52,281 nt of DNA from Candidatus Nitrosocosmicus sp. GTDB taxonomy: Archaea > Thermoproteota > Nitrososphaeria > Nitrososphaerales > Nitrososphaeraceae. The notes below the pieces were generated by a model. The model did no database searches. It worked only from the letters and a program-made list of their open reading frames with translations, and had not been told where the DNA came from. A program made the translations under genes and the position numbers. The DNA is taken from assembly GCA_029194465.1 (NCBI GenBank), contig JARFXS010000008.1, positions 1 to 52,281 of the forward strand, in the 5' to 3' direction. Shown piece after piece: positions 43,964 through 52,281 of the stretch. Position 1 is the first letter of the stretch. Each line of letters starts with the position of its first letter.

Positions 43964-44458
43964 TTATTGGATTTCTAGCTTTGCTAAAATATCTTCTATG
44001 TTTTGTTCATCTTCTAATTCTGCGTCTAATAATTCTAATGCAAGATGGTATGTTGCATGGTCTTTATCTTTTACATTATTTGCCAAATCATTATAATGTT
44101 TAATTACAGCCCTTTCAAATTCTAATGCTTTTTCCAATGCACTCCTAAGTGTTAAATATCTTGAAGGTTGTAGCTTTCCGAGACCACTGTCTTGTTCCCA
44201 TTGTGATGGTTCATCGGTTGGTTGTGTTTCCAACTGCATTAACCTGAATGCAACTTTTTTTGCATGTCCTAATTCTTCCTTTGCTCTATCTTCAAAGAAA
44301 CCTTGATGTAATACTCCCAATCCTTCTATATTCTGTGATACGAACCAAAAGTAATGAAATGCAGATAATTCAGCGCCATATGCTTTTTTGAGCATTTGTA
44401 CTGTACCTTCAACACCAGGCCCAGCGATTTCTTTTGACATTTTACCCATACTGATCAA
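43964..44458 (-). CDS. Ferritin-like diiron protein (DPS/bacterioferritin-related)
   Basis: A four-helix bundle of about 160 residues. Ligand positions: LKKAYGAELSAFHYFWFV (Glu), FFEDRAKEELGHAKKV (Glu and His), LEKALEFERAVIKHYNDLA (Glu) and LELLDAELEDEQNIEDIL (Glu). These make a ferroxidase-type diiron site. It could store iron or detoxify peroxide. The TTG at 44458 is the outermost start, but MGKMSKEIAG (ATG 44449) is more likely. An AT-rich promoter follows upstream. Confidence 0.82.
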   Translation of the reverse strand: MISMGKMSKEIAGPGVEGTVQMLKKAYGAELSAFHYFWFVSQNIEGLGVLHQGFFEDRAKEELGHAKKVAFRLMQLETQPTDEPSQWEQDSGLGKLQPSRYLTLRSALEKALEFERAVIKHYNDLANNVKDKDHATYHLALELLDAELEDEQNIEDILAKLEIQ

Positions 44459-44499
44459 ATATATTACACAGTTCTTTTATATAAATATTTCAATATTAT

Positions 44500-44766
44500 A
44501 TGAAAAATTATAAAAAATTAGTACAGATTAATGAAATATTAGTACAAATTAATGAAATATTAGTACAGATTAACACTTTTTTGCTTTCCAAGTCTAATTC
44601 CTTCAAACTCTTCTTCATTCATTCATTGATTAGTTCTTGTCTTGATGCAATGAGAACCATGTGCCACAATATGTCCATAAAATCTTTGCATGATGAATTT
44701 ACGAAGTTGCAATTCTTTAAAACCAATGATCTAACAGAATTTCCTGTTAGCATCCATGCCAATTAA
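44500..44766 (+). CDS. Doubtful protein beginning with three in-frame heptad repeats
   Basis: Frame of 88 codons opening MKNYKK then LVQINEI three times, from a 21-bp tandem repeat (44518-44580, TTAGTACAGATTAATGAAAT). Seven-residue periodicity would build a short coiled coil. The remainder is hydrophobic and Ser/Cys/His-rich without a recognisable family. It diverges from the ferritin gene and could share its promoter. The repeat may instead be a regulatory tandem array. Confidence 0.3.
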   Translation: MKNYKKLVQINEILVQINEILVQINTFLLSKSNSFKLFFIHSLISSCLDAMRTMCHNMSIKSLHDEFTKLQFFKTNDLTEFPVSIHAN

Positions 44767-45189
44767 CTATCATAACATCTATCCTAATATTTAGAAATGC
44801 TATCAGTAATTTTTAAAATGTAGAATCGAAACCGATAATAAGGATCATTATTAAATAGTGCTCGCAACTTACAGTTAATCCTTGATTGCAGTATATTACC
44901 TAAGTAATAGAGGTTATATCTATGTTATTAGCCTCATAATAGACTATTTGGAATGAAGAGATACGGATCCGAATCGAAATAAGAACATGATCAACTCTTT
45001 TAATTCTTAATTGGTCTATATGTTTATCATACAAGCGATCTTAATATTTCTTCTTTCTCACTTCAATTAGCAAGAGCGACTACTTTGATAAGGAACAAAT
45101 AAGTTTTTTTCTGATATCGAACAAAACGTTAGTCTCATAATTGAGATTGAAATCATTATTTAAATAATATTCTAATTTTAGTTAAGAAG
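44767..45189. other. Intergenic spacer
   Basis: 420 bp of AT-rich DNA before the 45190 gene. No coding frame or RNA gene seen. A TATA-like TTTAAATAATATTC at about 45159-45172 probably serves that gene. Confidence 0.35.
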
Positions 45190-45780
45190 ATGTCTACATC
45201 GAACAAAACCGATAGTGCGGCTGAATCTACCTCTAGTAATGTAAGTAAGGAGATAACGGTTGAAAAAGACGCAGGTAAAGATGGAACTGAATTGATGAAA
45301 TTAAAAGAATCAAAATTTTACGAATTAATTGATTGGTTAAAAAAATGGGGCTATGAAACAAAGGATACCACAAAGGAAAATAAAACTGAAGGTATCGAAT
45401 TTCAAGCACAAGTATCTCCACAATTGCCTTATTCGTCAGGGTTGTCTACTCCATTCTTTTTGGAATTTCAGAAGGATTTAGATGATGGTTTTATAATCCG
45501 AACAACCTTTGAACTGGACAAAAATATTGAAAGCCAAATTACTGGTAAAGAACTAGATTTAACGTATATAGAGTTAGACAGTCTCGTATTGCCGAAGAAT
45601 ATCTCTATGATCAAGTCTCCCCCGTTAATTAACTTGTATAAGGTAATATTTTATGATGGTTTGAGTAAACAGTTCTTTTTAGATGCTGTTACTGCTCTGA
45701 TTAGTTCAATGTCAATTGTAATCGGAAAATGGAACCAAAAAAGTCACGAAAAGTCTCAACAAGCTGACTCTGCTAGTTAA
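45190..45780 (+). CDS. Unknown protein, possibly DUF2299-like
   Basis: 196 residues. An acidic/Ser-Thr N-terminus (about 30) is followed by a helix-strand domain: LIDWLKKWGYETKDTTKENK, IEFQAQVSPQLP, FFLEFQKDLDDGFIIRTTFELDK, LPKNISMIKSPPLINLYKV and a last helix SKQFFLDAVTALISSMSIVIGKW. The order (short helix, strands, long C-terminal helix) is like archaeal DUF2299 proteins, with weak certainty. Function unknown. Cytoplasmic. Monocistronic. Confidence 0.65.
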   Translation: MSTSNKTDSAAESTSSNVSKEITVEKDAGKDGTELMKLKESKFYELIDWLKKWGYETKDTTKENKTEGIEFQAQVSPQLPYSSGLSTPFFLEFQKDLDDGFIIRTTFELDKNIESQITGKELDLTYIELDSLVLPKNISMIKSPPLINLYKVIFYDGLSKQFFLDAVTALISSMSIVIGKWNQKSHEKSQQADSAS

Positions 45781-46297
45781 CTGAATGAAAACAACAGAAT
45801 ATGGTTTACCATCTGAGGACTATTATGATCTTTTATTTGGAACTAAAATGAATTAGTAAGATCAAAAGATAGAAATAGTTATTTCCACGCATTTCTATAT
45901 TCATTATATATTTCCATTTTTCTTATCGATTTAGTTTTTGACTTCTATGAATGCAACTTTGTTTGTATCCGGGGTTCAATATAGATTATAGAACCCTCTA
46001 TTTTTCTCCAGAGTCTGTGACTAGATTGTTTTTTAATACATGCATGTGAAATAGTACTCCTTGTAATCAATTTTGATCGTATTGGCAAGCTTATTGATGT
46101 TGTAAGATTGTTGGATAATATTCTCGGTTTATTTTTTCAATATTTTTCATCCATATGAATTATAATACTGTAACATTGATTTATCATGTTAGCTTATTAA
46201 TTATGACAAAAATCTTTATCATATATCATTATCAAACTTATTTATCAGCTTATGTTTAGGACAATACAATAATTAAGAGACATCGTTATTTTATCTT
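45781..46297. other. Intergenic spacer with one hairpin
   Basis: About 520 bp without a gene. GGGTTC (45972-45977) and GAACCC (45991-45996) can pair as a 6-bp stem with a 13-base loop, followed by TCTATTTTT. It may be a transcript end or chance. Nothing else. Confidence 0.35.
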
Positions 46298-46579
46298 ATG
46301 AAATTAAAAGTACATAGATTTGATCCTGGACCTACTGAGCAAAGTCCCTTTACCCTTCTCTTAACCAAGGGAACCAAGGTAATTGGTTACAATTTCAACA
46401 TTGAGCAACATGATACGCTAGTTTGCATCGAAGATGATTCGATAAGTGAAAAGGAGAAAAGAACTTTTCAGTGGATCATGGATGGCGATATAATAGAGAA
46501 TCTAGAGGATTATAAATATCTCGGAACAAGAAATGGTTATCGATATTTGTTCGAAATTACAGGGAAAGAAGTGGAATGA
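46298..46579 (+). CDS. Unknown small protein
   Basis: 93 residues: KLKVHRFDPGPTEQSPFTLLLTKGTKVIGYNFNIEQHDTLVCIEDD, then a helix ISEKEKRTFQWIMDGDII and a short strand YKYLGTRNGYRYLFEITG. Mixed alpha/beta, no signal peptide and no metal motif. ATG 46298. I do not recognise the family. Confidence 0.55.
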   Translation: MKLKVHRFDPGPTEQSPFTLLLTKGTKVIGYNFNIEQHDTLVCIEDDSISEKEKRTFQWIMDGDIIENLEDYKYLGTRNGYRYLFEITGKEVE

Positions 46580-46711
46580 TTTATTGTAGTATATTTTGAC
46601 CACTACTTTTTAGATTTATGATACATATCTTAGTAATTATAGAATCTAGTTGTGATATGATTTATCATTGACCGTAAATGCTTTACCAAAAAAAAAGATA
46701 TTTATTTTGTA

Positions 46712-47011
46712 CTATTTTATCTCCATCTGAATAGGGAGATTTTTAGCTAACTTCATTAACGTATCTATATCTGTATAAACTAAAATCATATCTGTTTCCA
46801 ATTTTTTAAAATTTAATTGTAGAGAAATATCATATCCTGCTTCAGTTGTAAAAAAAATCGATCCTTCTTTAGAATTTACTTGCAACTCCTCTGGGATAAC
46901 CATATGAATTTCTGATCCTTCCTGAATATTTATTTTAAAAGATTTTTGATTATTTGATGCTATTCCATGAATATAACCATTACCAAGGTCGACTTTTAAG
47001 TTAAGTATCAT
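46712..47011 (-). CDS. Unknown small beta-rich protein
   Basis: 99 residues, nearly all strands: MILNLKVDLGNGYIHGIASN, KINIQEGSEIHMVIPEELQV, SIFFTTEAGYDISLQLNFKK, then a helix DIDTLMKLAKNLPIQMEI. It is likely a small cytoplasmic domain; no family recognised. Convergent with 46298, 132 bp between their ends. Confidence 0.5.
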   Translation of the reverse strand: MILNLKVDLGNGYIHGIASNNQKSFKINIQEGSEIHMVIPEELQVNSKEGSIFFTTEAGYDISLQLNFKKLETDMILVYTDIDTLMKLAKNLPIQMEIK

Positions 47012-47654
47012 GAACTATGTTTACAATAAGACTTTTTATATATTATCTTTACATTTGAATAATTCATTTCATTTACTGCAAAAATAATTGTTTTTGCATT
47101 ATTTTAATTAATCTGTGGAACTTTATTCAATAATTTTTGATATGTGAGGCTTGAACCTTTGAAACAATTTCAATTTTTCTTTTCTTTTCGTTGCGTTGTT
47201 CAAGTTTTCTACATTAGTGAATAAAATATGAGAGGGTTTGACCTGACTTGATTATCATCTCTATTGTTATCAAAATTATGATAAAGCTGACATTCGTGGT
47301 TCTATTTTATTTAAACTGTCTAAAAATCTAGTTAAATTTCGTTATTTTTTAGATAAGAACATTGTATAAACCTGTGAATACAAGGAGGGGAAGGGATTTG
47401 TTCACAAGTCAGGTAGTCATGGGTTCATACTTTTGAAGAATTTTCCCTCAGTGTATGTCCTCAAGATGGAGTTCATGGTCTCTAAGCATCTAACAATAGC
47501 ATGCACTTTTTGATAGCTAAATAGGCTTTTTCTTATTCGCTAGTAGCGGGGTCTTAACATAAATAAGTATAAATAACTTGTAAAAGGTATTTTGATGTCA
47601 TAATTCAATGAAAGTTATCCCATATTCTAGATGTTTGGGGCCTGATTAAAATTC
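47012..47654. other. Intergenic spacer
   Basis: 640 bp of sequence with no clear gene, tRNA or long repeat. Some GC-richer stretches (AGGAGGGGAAGGGA near 47382) stand out from the background, but I can assign nothing to them. Confidence 0.35.
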
Positions 47655-50076
47655 ATGTCTTCTAAAGACAACCATTCTTTCACTCAATCCACCCACATCA
47701 GCATAACCTTGTTCGTTCTCTAAATCTATTAGATATTATCATGGTTGGAATAGCTGCCATGATTGGTGGCGCCATTTTTTGTGTTAACTGGGCCTGCTAT
47801 TGGTTTAGCCGGAAGCGCAGTAATTATTGCCTTTATCATTAACGCCATTTGTACCCTTTTGCATATGGGTTATGCCGGTTAGGCTCTGCATTACCTGAAG
47901 CTGGTGGAGGTTACCTGAGTTCGAGAAGGCCTTCAGGCCCAATACGCTTTTTTAGTGGATGGATGTCTTGTTGCTCATAATCGCTGGGAGTTTGTATGCT
48001 GTTGGCTTTGGTTCTTTCTTTGCAAGTTTCTTACAATCAGCATTATACTTTCTATAGATAGTCTATTTGGATTTGTTCCTATTGATAAATTATTTGCAGT
48101 TATTGCTGTGGCGATATTTGCATTTGTGAATATTAGGGGAACTTCGGAAACAGGTAAAATTGGAACTGTCGTAACGATGTTTTCAATTAGTAGCCATTGT
48201 TTCTATCATAGTTGCGGGTTTGTGGACAATGGCCAATAATCCTAATTGGGTAAATAATTTTTCTGATTTTATGCCAATGGGCCTAGGCGGCTTGGCCGCC
48301 GCGATGGGTTTGACATTTATTGCTTTTGAAGGCTATGAAGTTATCGTTCAGTCAGGCGAAGAGGTAAAAAATCCCAAAAGAAATATTCCAAGGGCGATTT
48401 TCATTTCCCTTACTCTTGTAGTTATTATGTATTGTCTTGTTGCATTCGTTTGTATTGGTGCTATTTTTCCTGATGGGGTACCCGCTTGGCAGTTCATAGG
48501 ATTAAATGGGGACTTGGGAATCTCAAAAGCCGCAGAACTATTTATGCCGTATGGATATTTCGTCGTTTTAATAGGCGGCATAGTTTCTACATTAGCCGCT
48601 TTGAATGCTACAACATTTTCTTCTGCTCGAGTTGCTTTTGCTATGGGAAGGCACTATAATTTACCCCATAAATTAAGTGAGATACATCCAAAATTTAAAA
48701 CACCTTTCATGGCTGTTATGTTATCAACACTGATAATGGCGATAATGGCTTATGCACTGCCTCTTGAAGCCATCGCTCAAGCTTCTGCTGTAATTTTTCT
48801 ACTTTTGTTCACACAGGTAAATGCCTCGGTTATCAAAATACGTAGAATGTATGGTAATACACTTGACTACGGATTTAAAACTCCATTTTTCCCAATCATA
48901 CCTGTAACTGGCATTGTACTAATGATGGGATTAGCACTTTATCTTTTAGTTACAGCTCCTTTTAGTTGGCTAATTACTGTCTTGTGGGCATTAGTTGGTT
49001 TTGTAGTCTATAGGTTATTGACTTTTACCAAAGAGATAGCGAATTATTGCCCTATTGTCACAACTGAAGGAAATCTTTCAAGAAAGGACTTTAGAATTTT
49101 AATACCCTATACTGCTGATGACCCTGACAGATTAATAAAATATGCAATTAGGATAGCTAGAGAAAAAGATGCAGAAATTAATATTGTAAGAACAATAACG
49201 ATTCCTCATCAGACCCCCCTATCTGCAGGAGTTGCATTTGTTGACTCAGCGAGAAACGCATTTGAGCCATTAAGAGATTTGCTTAATAAAGAAAATGTTG
49301 TTTACCATTTCCTCTTAAGAGTTTCTCATGATACCACTGAAGCAATATTATCCACAATAGCAGAACAAAAAATCAATTTATTGATAGGCGACTATGAATA
49401 TATTAGAGCCAATAATAAATTACAAAATTTAATAACGTGCGATTACTTGGCAATCCGAGCACGTAGGGATGATGCTTTACTTGCTGTAGAGCGGGAAGAA
49501 TTCTATGAAATGCAACAATCATTAGGTATCAAAAAAAACATGGTAATTCTTTATGATGACGGAGACAACTCTGACGAAATATTACAGGTAACTAATTATT
49601 TTGCAAATAGTGGAAACTTTAACCTAATTGTTGTTGCGCTAAACAGAAATACTAAAATGATTAATGAGGAAAAAGGAGCTGAATTCAATAATACTACAGG
49701 AAGGAAGGAATACACATCTGATTATTTAGCACGAAAGGAATATTTTAAAAAGGCGGGAGTTGATTTTAATGAAATTTACGTTTCTGAGGGGATTGAGAAA
49801 GATGCCATGCAATTTGGAAAGCTCTTGTTAAAATCAGTTCTTGTGTATAACCCTGATTTGATTATTACAGAGTCAAGTTTAGGAAAATATAGTCTACTGT
49901 CCAAATCAAAATTTGCCAATCTTTTAATATATCAGGTTAGATGTCCTGTAATCATTGTAAAGGACGTCGCATTTCCATTAATACATTTTTCTATGCGAAT
50001 AGTAAAACAAATTACTGGACGTTTGAACCCTCTTTATCTGACAAAATTAACAAGGGGAGGACACAATACAAAATAG
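47655..50076 (+). pseudogene. APC-family amino-acid permease fused to two USP domains, N-terminal third frameshifted
   Basis: ATG 47655 starts MSSKDNHSFTQSTHISIT; six frame changes before 48185 are needed to read LNLLDIIMVGIAAMIGGAIF, VLTGPAIGLAGSAVIIAF, LGSALPEAGGGYL, FFSGWMS, LLIIAGSLYAVGFGSFFASF, LFGFVPIDKLFAVIAVAIFA and FQLVAIVSIIVAGLWTMA. The remaining 618 residues (48220-50076) are open: permease helices with FEGYEVIVQSGEEVKNPKRN, then two universal-stress-protein-like domains (KDFRILIPYTADDPDRLIKY and KKNMVILYDDGDNSDEILQV). Transporters with USP tails may be regulated by nucleotides. Either the N-terminal half is decayed or this stretch is poorly sequenced. Confidence 0.85.
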
Positions 50077-50262
50077 ACCTTTTGTTACTAGTATGATAGA
50101 ATATATGATGATTAATTATAGACGGACATCTCAATTCATTAGTTTAACTTCAGTATTACAAGTTGTTCATTTTGAGGGGAGCGGTGTTAGCAAAGTCCTA
50201 TTCTAATATCTACAATAGACATACTAAATGTTATAAAATACTTTGTAGCAGGATCAATAAAT

Positions 50263-50580
50263 TTAGAAATACAAAATTTTGTATGCTGTTGGGTTTTGGT
50301 AGATTTTATATCTATCAGGTCTTTTTTTATCAATTATTAAAACCCAAATAATTGCGATAACTACGAATATTCCACATAAACTGCATATACACCGCCAAAA
50401 TTTGGGGGCTGAAGGGTTGAATTTTTCCGTAAATAGAGAGAATTATTCCTCCGACTAATCCAAAACTTACTCTCTTCTTTTCTTTTAACCACAGCCATAC
50501 GAGATATCGCCACCAATTTCACATAAGCCTGCTAGAAAGAAGAAAAAAACAGAATAGAGGATCTCGATATCTGATTTTTT
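50263..50580 (-). pseudogene. YnfA/UPF0060 family membrane protein, decayed by at least three frameshifts
   Basis: Reading the minus strand gives, in successive frames, LYSVFFFFLAGLCEIGG, RYLVWLWLKEKKRVSFGLVG, GGIILSIYGKIQPFSP, PNFGGVYAVYV and GIFVVIAIIWVLIIDKKRPDRY. That is the full YnfA plan (helix with LAGxxEIGG, YLVWLWL, P-FGxVYAxYGG-I, WxxxIDxxxPDRYD). YnfA proteins are four-helix efflux-type membrane proteins. No start codon is apparent. Shifts are one base each. Confidence 0.75.
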
Positions 50581-50634
50581 AGTTTACCTACATACTATTA
50601 TGTTACCTGTTCATCATATACCAAAATCAGACCA

Positions 50635-51150
50635 TTACTTCCATCTTGAATTGTCATATTCCTTATAATTTAACGAACAAGTGTTTGTAGTTCTGCGATA
50701 AACAGTATATAGAGCTAAAATCAAAATACTTATTGAAACCAATCGTAGTGGAATCTGATAATTTGTAAGAAAGGCGGTAGCAATAATGCCCATACTCCCA
50801 AAAGTAGAAATTATTACAAATCCGATTGAAGAACAGCTGGCGCAAGTGCTAAATAATATTGTTAAGAAAGAACTTGAAATTACCGATTTATCTAATTTAA
50901 AACTTGAATTTCTCAATAGGTAAATGTTCATTGAAACAACAACTCCCAGAAGCAGTGCAGTTGTAGTAGATAAAATGAATCCGACTATAGCATCGTCTGG
51001 TAGATAAAAATAAAGTATCGGAGAAAAAAATAGCAGTTCATCAATGACATTAAAAAAAATCCAAAATAAAGTGAATACTAGAATGGTTAATCCAATATAC
51101 AAAATTGGATTTGAACCATATACTACTTTGAATGCATAAAATCCTGACAT
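50635..51150 (-). CDS. Five-helix membrane protein with a cysteine motif, partner of DsbA-like protein
   Basis: 171 residues with five membrane helices: LYIGLTILVFTLFWIFFNVI, FFSPILYFYLP, VGFILSTTTALLLGVVVSMNI, SSFLTILFSTCASCSSIGFV/IISTFGSMGIIATAFL, and SISILILALYTVY. The fourth contains TCASCSS, a CxxC pair inside or at the edge of the membrane. Its ATG directly abuts the stop of the upstream DsbA-like gene, so translation is coupled. A redox partner that recharges or is oxidised by the thioredoxin-like protein is the natural inference. I do not recognise the family (not DsbB or VKOR by pattern). Confidence 0.7.
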   Translation of the reverse strand: MSGFYAFKVVYGSNPILYIGLTILVFTLFWIFFNVIDELLFFSPILYFYLPDDAIVGFILSTTTALLLGVVVSMNIYLLRNSSFKLDKSVISSSFLTILFSTCASCSSIGFVIISTFGSMGIIATAFLTNYQIPLRLVSISILILALYTVYRRTTNTCSLNYKEYDNSRWK

Positions 51151-51870
51151 TTAATTTTTAGGCATTTTATTTTTAAGACCATCAATAACTGTCTTAAAAA
51201 TAGGAAAAGGTTTTGGACCCTGAATTTTTTCAATAATTGAACCGTCACTACTCATTATTATAAATGATGGAGTATCTGTAAATCCTAATGAATTTGCCAA
51301 GGCAATATCTTTGTCTATGAATGATTCATACTTTTTAGTATCAAAACATGAGTTAAACTCCGTAATATTGAAACCTTGCAATTGTGAAGCAAATTTCTTT
51401 AAATTTTCAGTGTTGACCCATCCAGAATCAATTGGACCTTGATTTGCATACAAAATCTTATGAAATTCCCAGAATTTTCCTTGATCATTTGTACATTGTG
51501 CTGCTAATGAAGCGTTTTTTGAATCAAATCCTCTGTTTGGTAAATGCTTAAACACATAGATGGCTTTATCTGGTTGGACATAGGAGGAATTGATTTGTTG
51601 TTCTGTATTATCTACATATCTTTTGCATAGGTGGCATTGAAAATCGCTAAAATCTACGACCACCAATGAAGCATTAAGATTTCCATAATGTGGTGAGCCT
51701 TGATTAATTAGAGCAGACAGTGTAAGGTTATCTAGAGTTTGTGCGAAAGCTATATTCTTCACTATTAGTTGGTTTGATTCTGTAAAAATGAAATTTAATA
51801 CCAAGAATAAGAAAAAAAATACAATGGCAAAAGATGAACAAAAAATGACATTATTTTGAATAAATTTCAT
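51151..51870 (-). CDS. Secreted DsbA-like thioredoxin-fold protein
   Basis: 239 residues. N-terminal membrane anchor/signal (CSSFAIVFFFLFLVLNFIF), then thioredoxin-like domain with the active site DFQCHLCKRY (CHLC), KHLPNRGFDSKNASLAAQCT, and the cis-Pro region LGFTDTPSFIIMSSDG. This is the Thioredoxin_4/DsbA-like family that makes or rearranges disulfides in exported proteins. It is the first gene of an operon with the five-helix membrane protein. ATG 51870. Confidence 0.88.
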   Translation of the reverse strand: MKFIQNNVIFCSSFAIVFFFLFLVLNFIFTESNQLIVKNIAFAQTLDNLTLSALINQGSPHYGNLNASLVVVDFSDFQCHLCKRYVDNTEQQINSSYVQPDKAIYVFKHLPNRGFDSKNASLAAQCTNDQGKFWEFHKILYANQGPIDSGWVNTENLKKFASQLQGFNITEFNSCFDTKKYESFIDKDIALANSLGFTDTPSFIIMSSDGSIIEKIQGPKPFPIFKTVIDGLKNKMPKN

Positions 51871-51985
51871 AGCTCTAAAAACTATATTATCATTTCCTGT
51901 ATATATTCTCCTTTTATATCAAGATCTAATTGAGGTTGACTTCGATCTAGCTTATGGAAGTATCTTTTGTCTATAAATTCATTAT

Positions 51986-52281
51986 TCATTCATCAATATC
52001 TGTTGGATGAAATTTTTCGATTTGGATAGTAGAGTGGGTTATGTCGAATCTTTTCTCAAGTACTGAACTGATATCGTGCAGAACTTGATAAGAATTGCTT
52101 GTATCCATTACAACTATGTGAGCAGATAAAGCATGATATCCAGAAGTTATGGTCCAAATATGTAAATCGAATACGCCTGTAACCCCTTTAGTTTGGAGTA
52201 ATGCTTGTTGAATTACTTCGTACGAAATATTTGACGGTACTCCTTCCATTAATATGTGTACAGATTTCTTTAGTAAACCCC
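51986..52281 (-). CDS. Cation diffusion facilitator (CDF) metal exporter, C-terminal end only
   Basis: The gene runs off the window edge; its 5' part is missing. Visible are about 95 residues: LLKKSVHILMEGVPSNISYE (the IL.EG.P motif after the last helix), then the cytoplasmic alpha-beta metal domain GVTGVFDLHIWTITSGYHAL and ...HSTIQIE. The family exports Zn, Co, Fe or Mn in exchange for protons. An ATG at 52249 is internal, not the start. Confidence 0.88.
   Translation of the reverse strand, partial: GLLKKSVHILMEGVPSNISYEVIQQALLQTKGVTGVFDLHIWTITSGYHALSAHIVVMDTSNSYQVLHDISSVLEKRFDITHSTIQIEKFHPTDIDE

Noticed and set aside
45972..45996. GGGTTC...GAACCC as a tRNA T arm
   Set aside because: The loop is 13 bases and no acceptor, D or anticodon arm is nearby.
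50163..50351. Plus-strand 62-codon frame
   Set aside because: It is antisense to the YnfA remnant and has no family features.

Overview
This is a very AT-rich piece of an ammonia-oxidising archaeon's chromosome (Thaumarchaeota/Nitrososphaeria). The archaeal signature genes are family-D DNA polymerase (both subunits), FEN-1 with a PIP box, CdvA (the thaumarchaeal/crenarchaeal division protein), geranylgeranylglyceryl-phosphate synthase, Hel308, an Sm-like protein and one Orc1/Cdc6. Gene density, TTG/GTG starts, TATA boxes placed for leaderless mRNAs, and many secreted small proteins resemble the Nitrososphaerales, possibly Nitrosocosmicus. The genus is an inference.

Layout. 1-14.97 kb is an information-processing and core-metabolism block: FEN-1, a double-domain ThyX-like protein, CdvA, a small winged-helix (wHTH) protein, acetyl-CoA synthetase, a DUF192 protein, a decayed CbiE, a ferredoxin, a SpoIIM-like membrane protein, then PolD DP1 facing the GGGP synthase-DP2 operon. 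15.0-21.6 kb is the most unusual part. It holds a palindrome-controlled gene pair (an unknown protein and a membrane-tethered wHTH protein), then a strong candidate replication origin with two 38-bp direct repeats carrying origin recognition boxes and an inverted ORB-like pair flanking an AT-rich core. Next is an Orc1/Cdc6 gene with several frameshifts, whose 3' part plus the following small wHTH gene is duplicated 2.6 kb downstream. Further direct and inverted fragments of the wHTH gene lie between and after the copies. 21.7-33.1 kb carries GlnK, PhoU, a GlcNAc-1-P transferase-like enzyme, a secreted repeat protein with nested tandem duplications, Sm, a 3'-half tRNA-Thr remnant, a NikR-like regulator with a metal ABC permease and binding protein but no ATPase, and Hel308. 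33-47 kb is accessory: a VIT1-type Fe/Mn transporter, esterase, secreted jelly-roll-like proteins, a PQQ sugar dehydrogenase-cupredoxin fusion, a HxlR regulator facing a split pirin, a ferritin-like protein and many small unknowns with long intergenic spaces. 47.6-52.3 kb holds a frameshifted APC transporter-USP fusion, a decayed YnfA/UPF0060 gene, a DsbA-like protein with a cysteine-containing membrane partner, and the end of a CDF cation transporter.

Reading frames. More than twenty lesions, almost all single-base indels often next to homopolymers, break nine genes (FEN-1, DUF192, a zinc ribbon, CbiE, Orc1, the repeat protein, pirin, the APC transporter, YnfA). Long genes such as DP2, Acs and Hel308 are clean. 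The lesions are clustered, so either these loci are genuinely decaying or local sequence quality is poor. FEN-1 and Orc1 should be essential, which argues for sequence error at least there, unless intact copies exist elsewhere.

All calls are from reading the sequence and from remembered family motifs. No database search was run.
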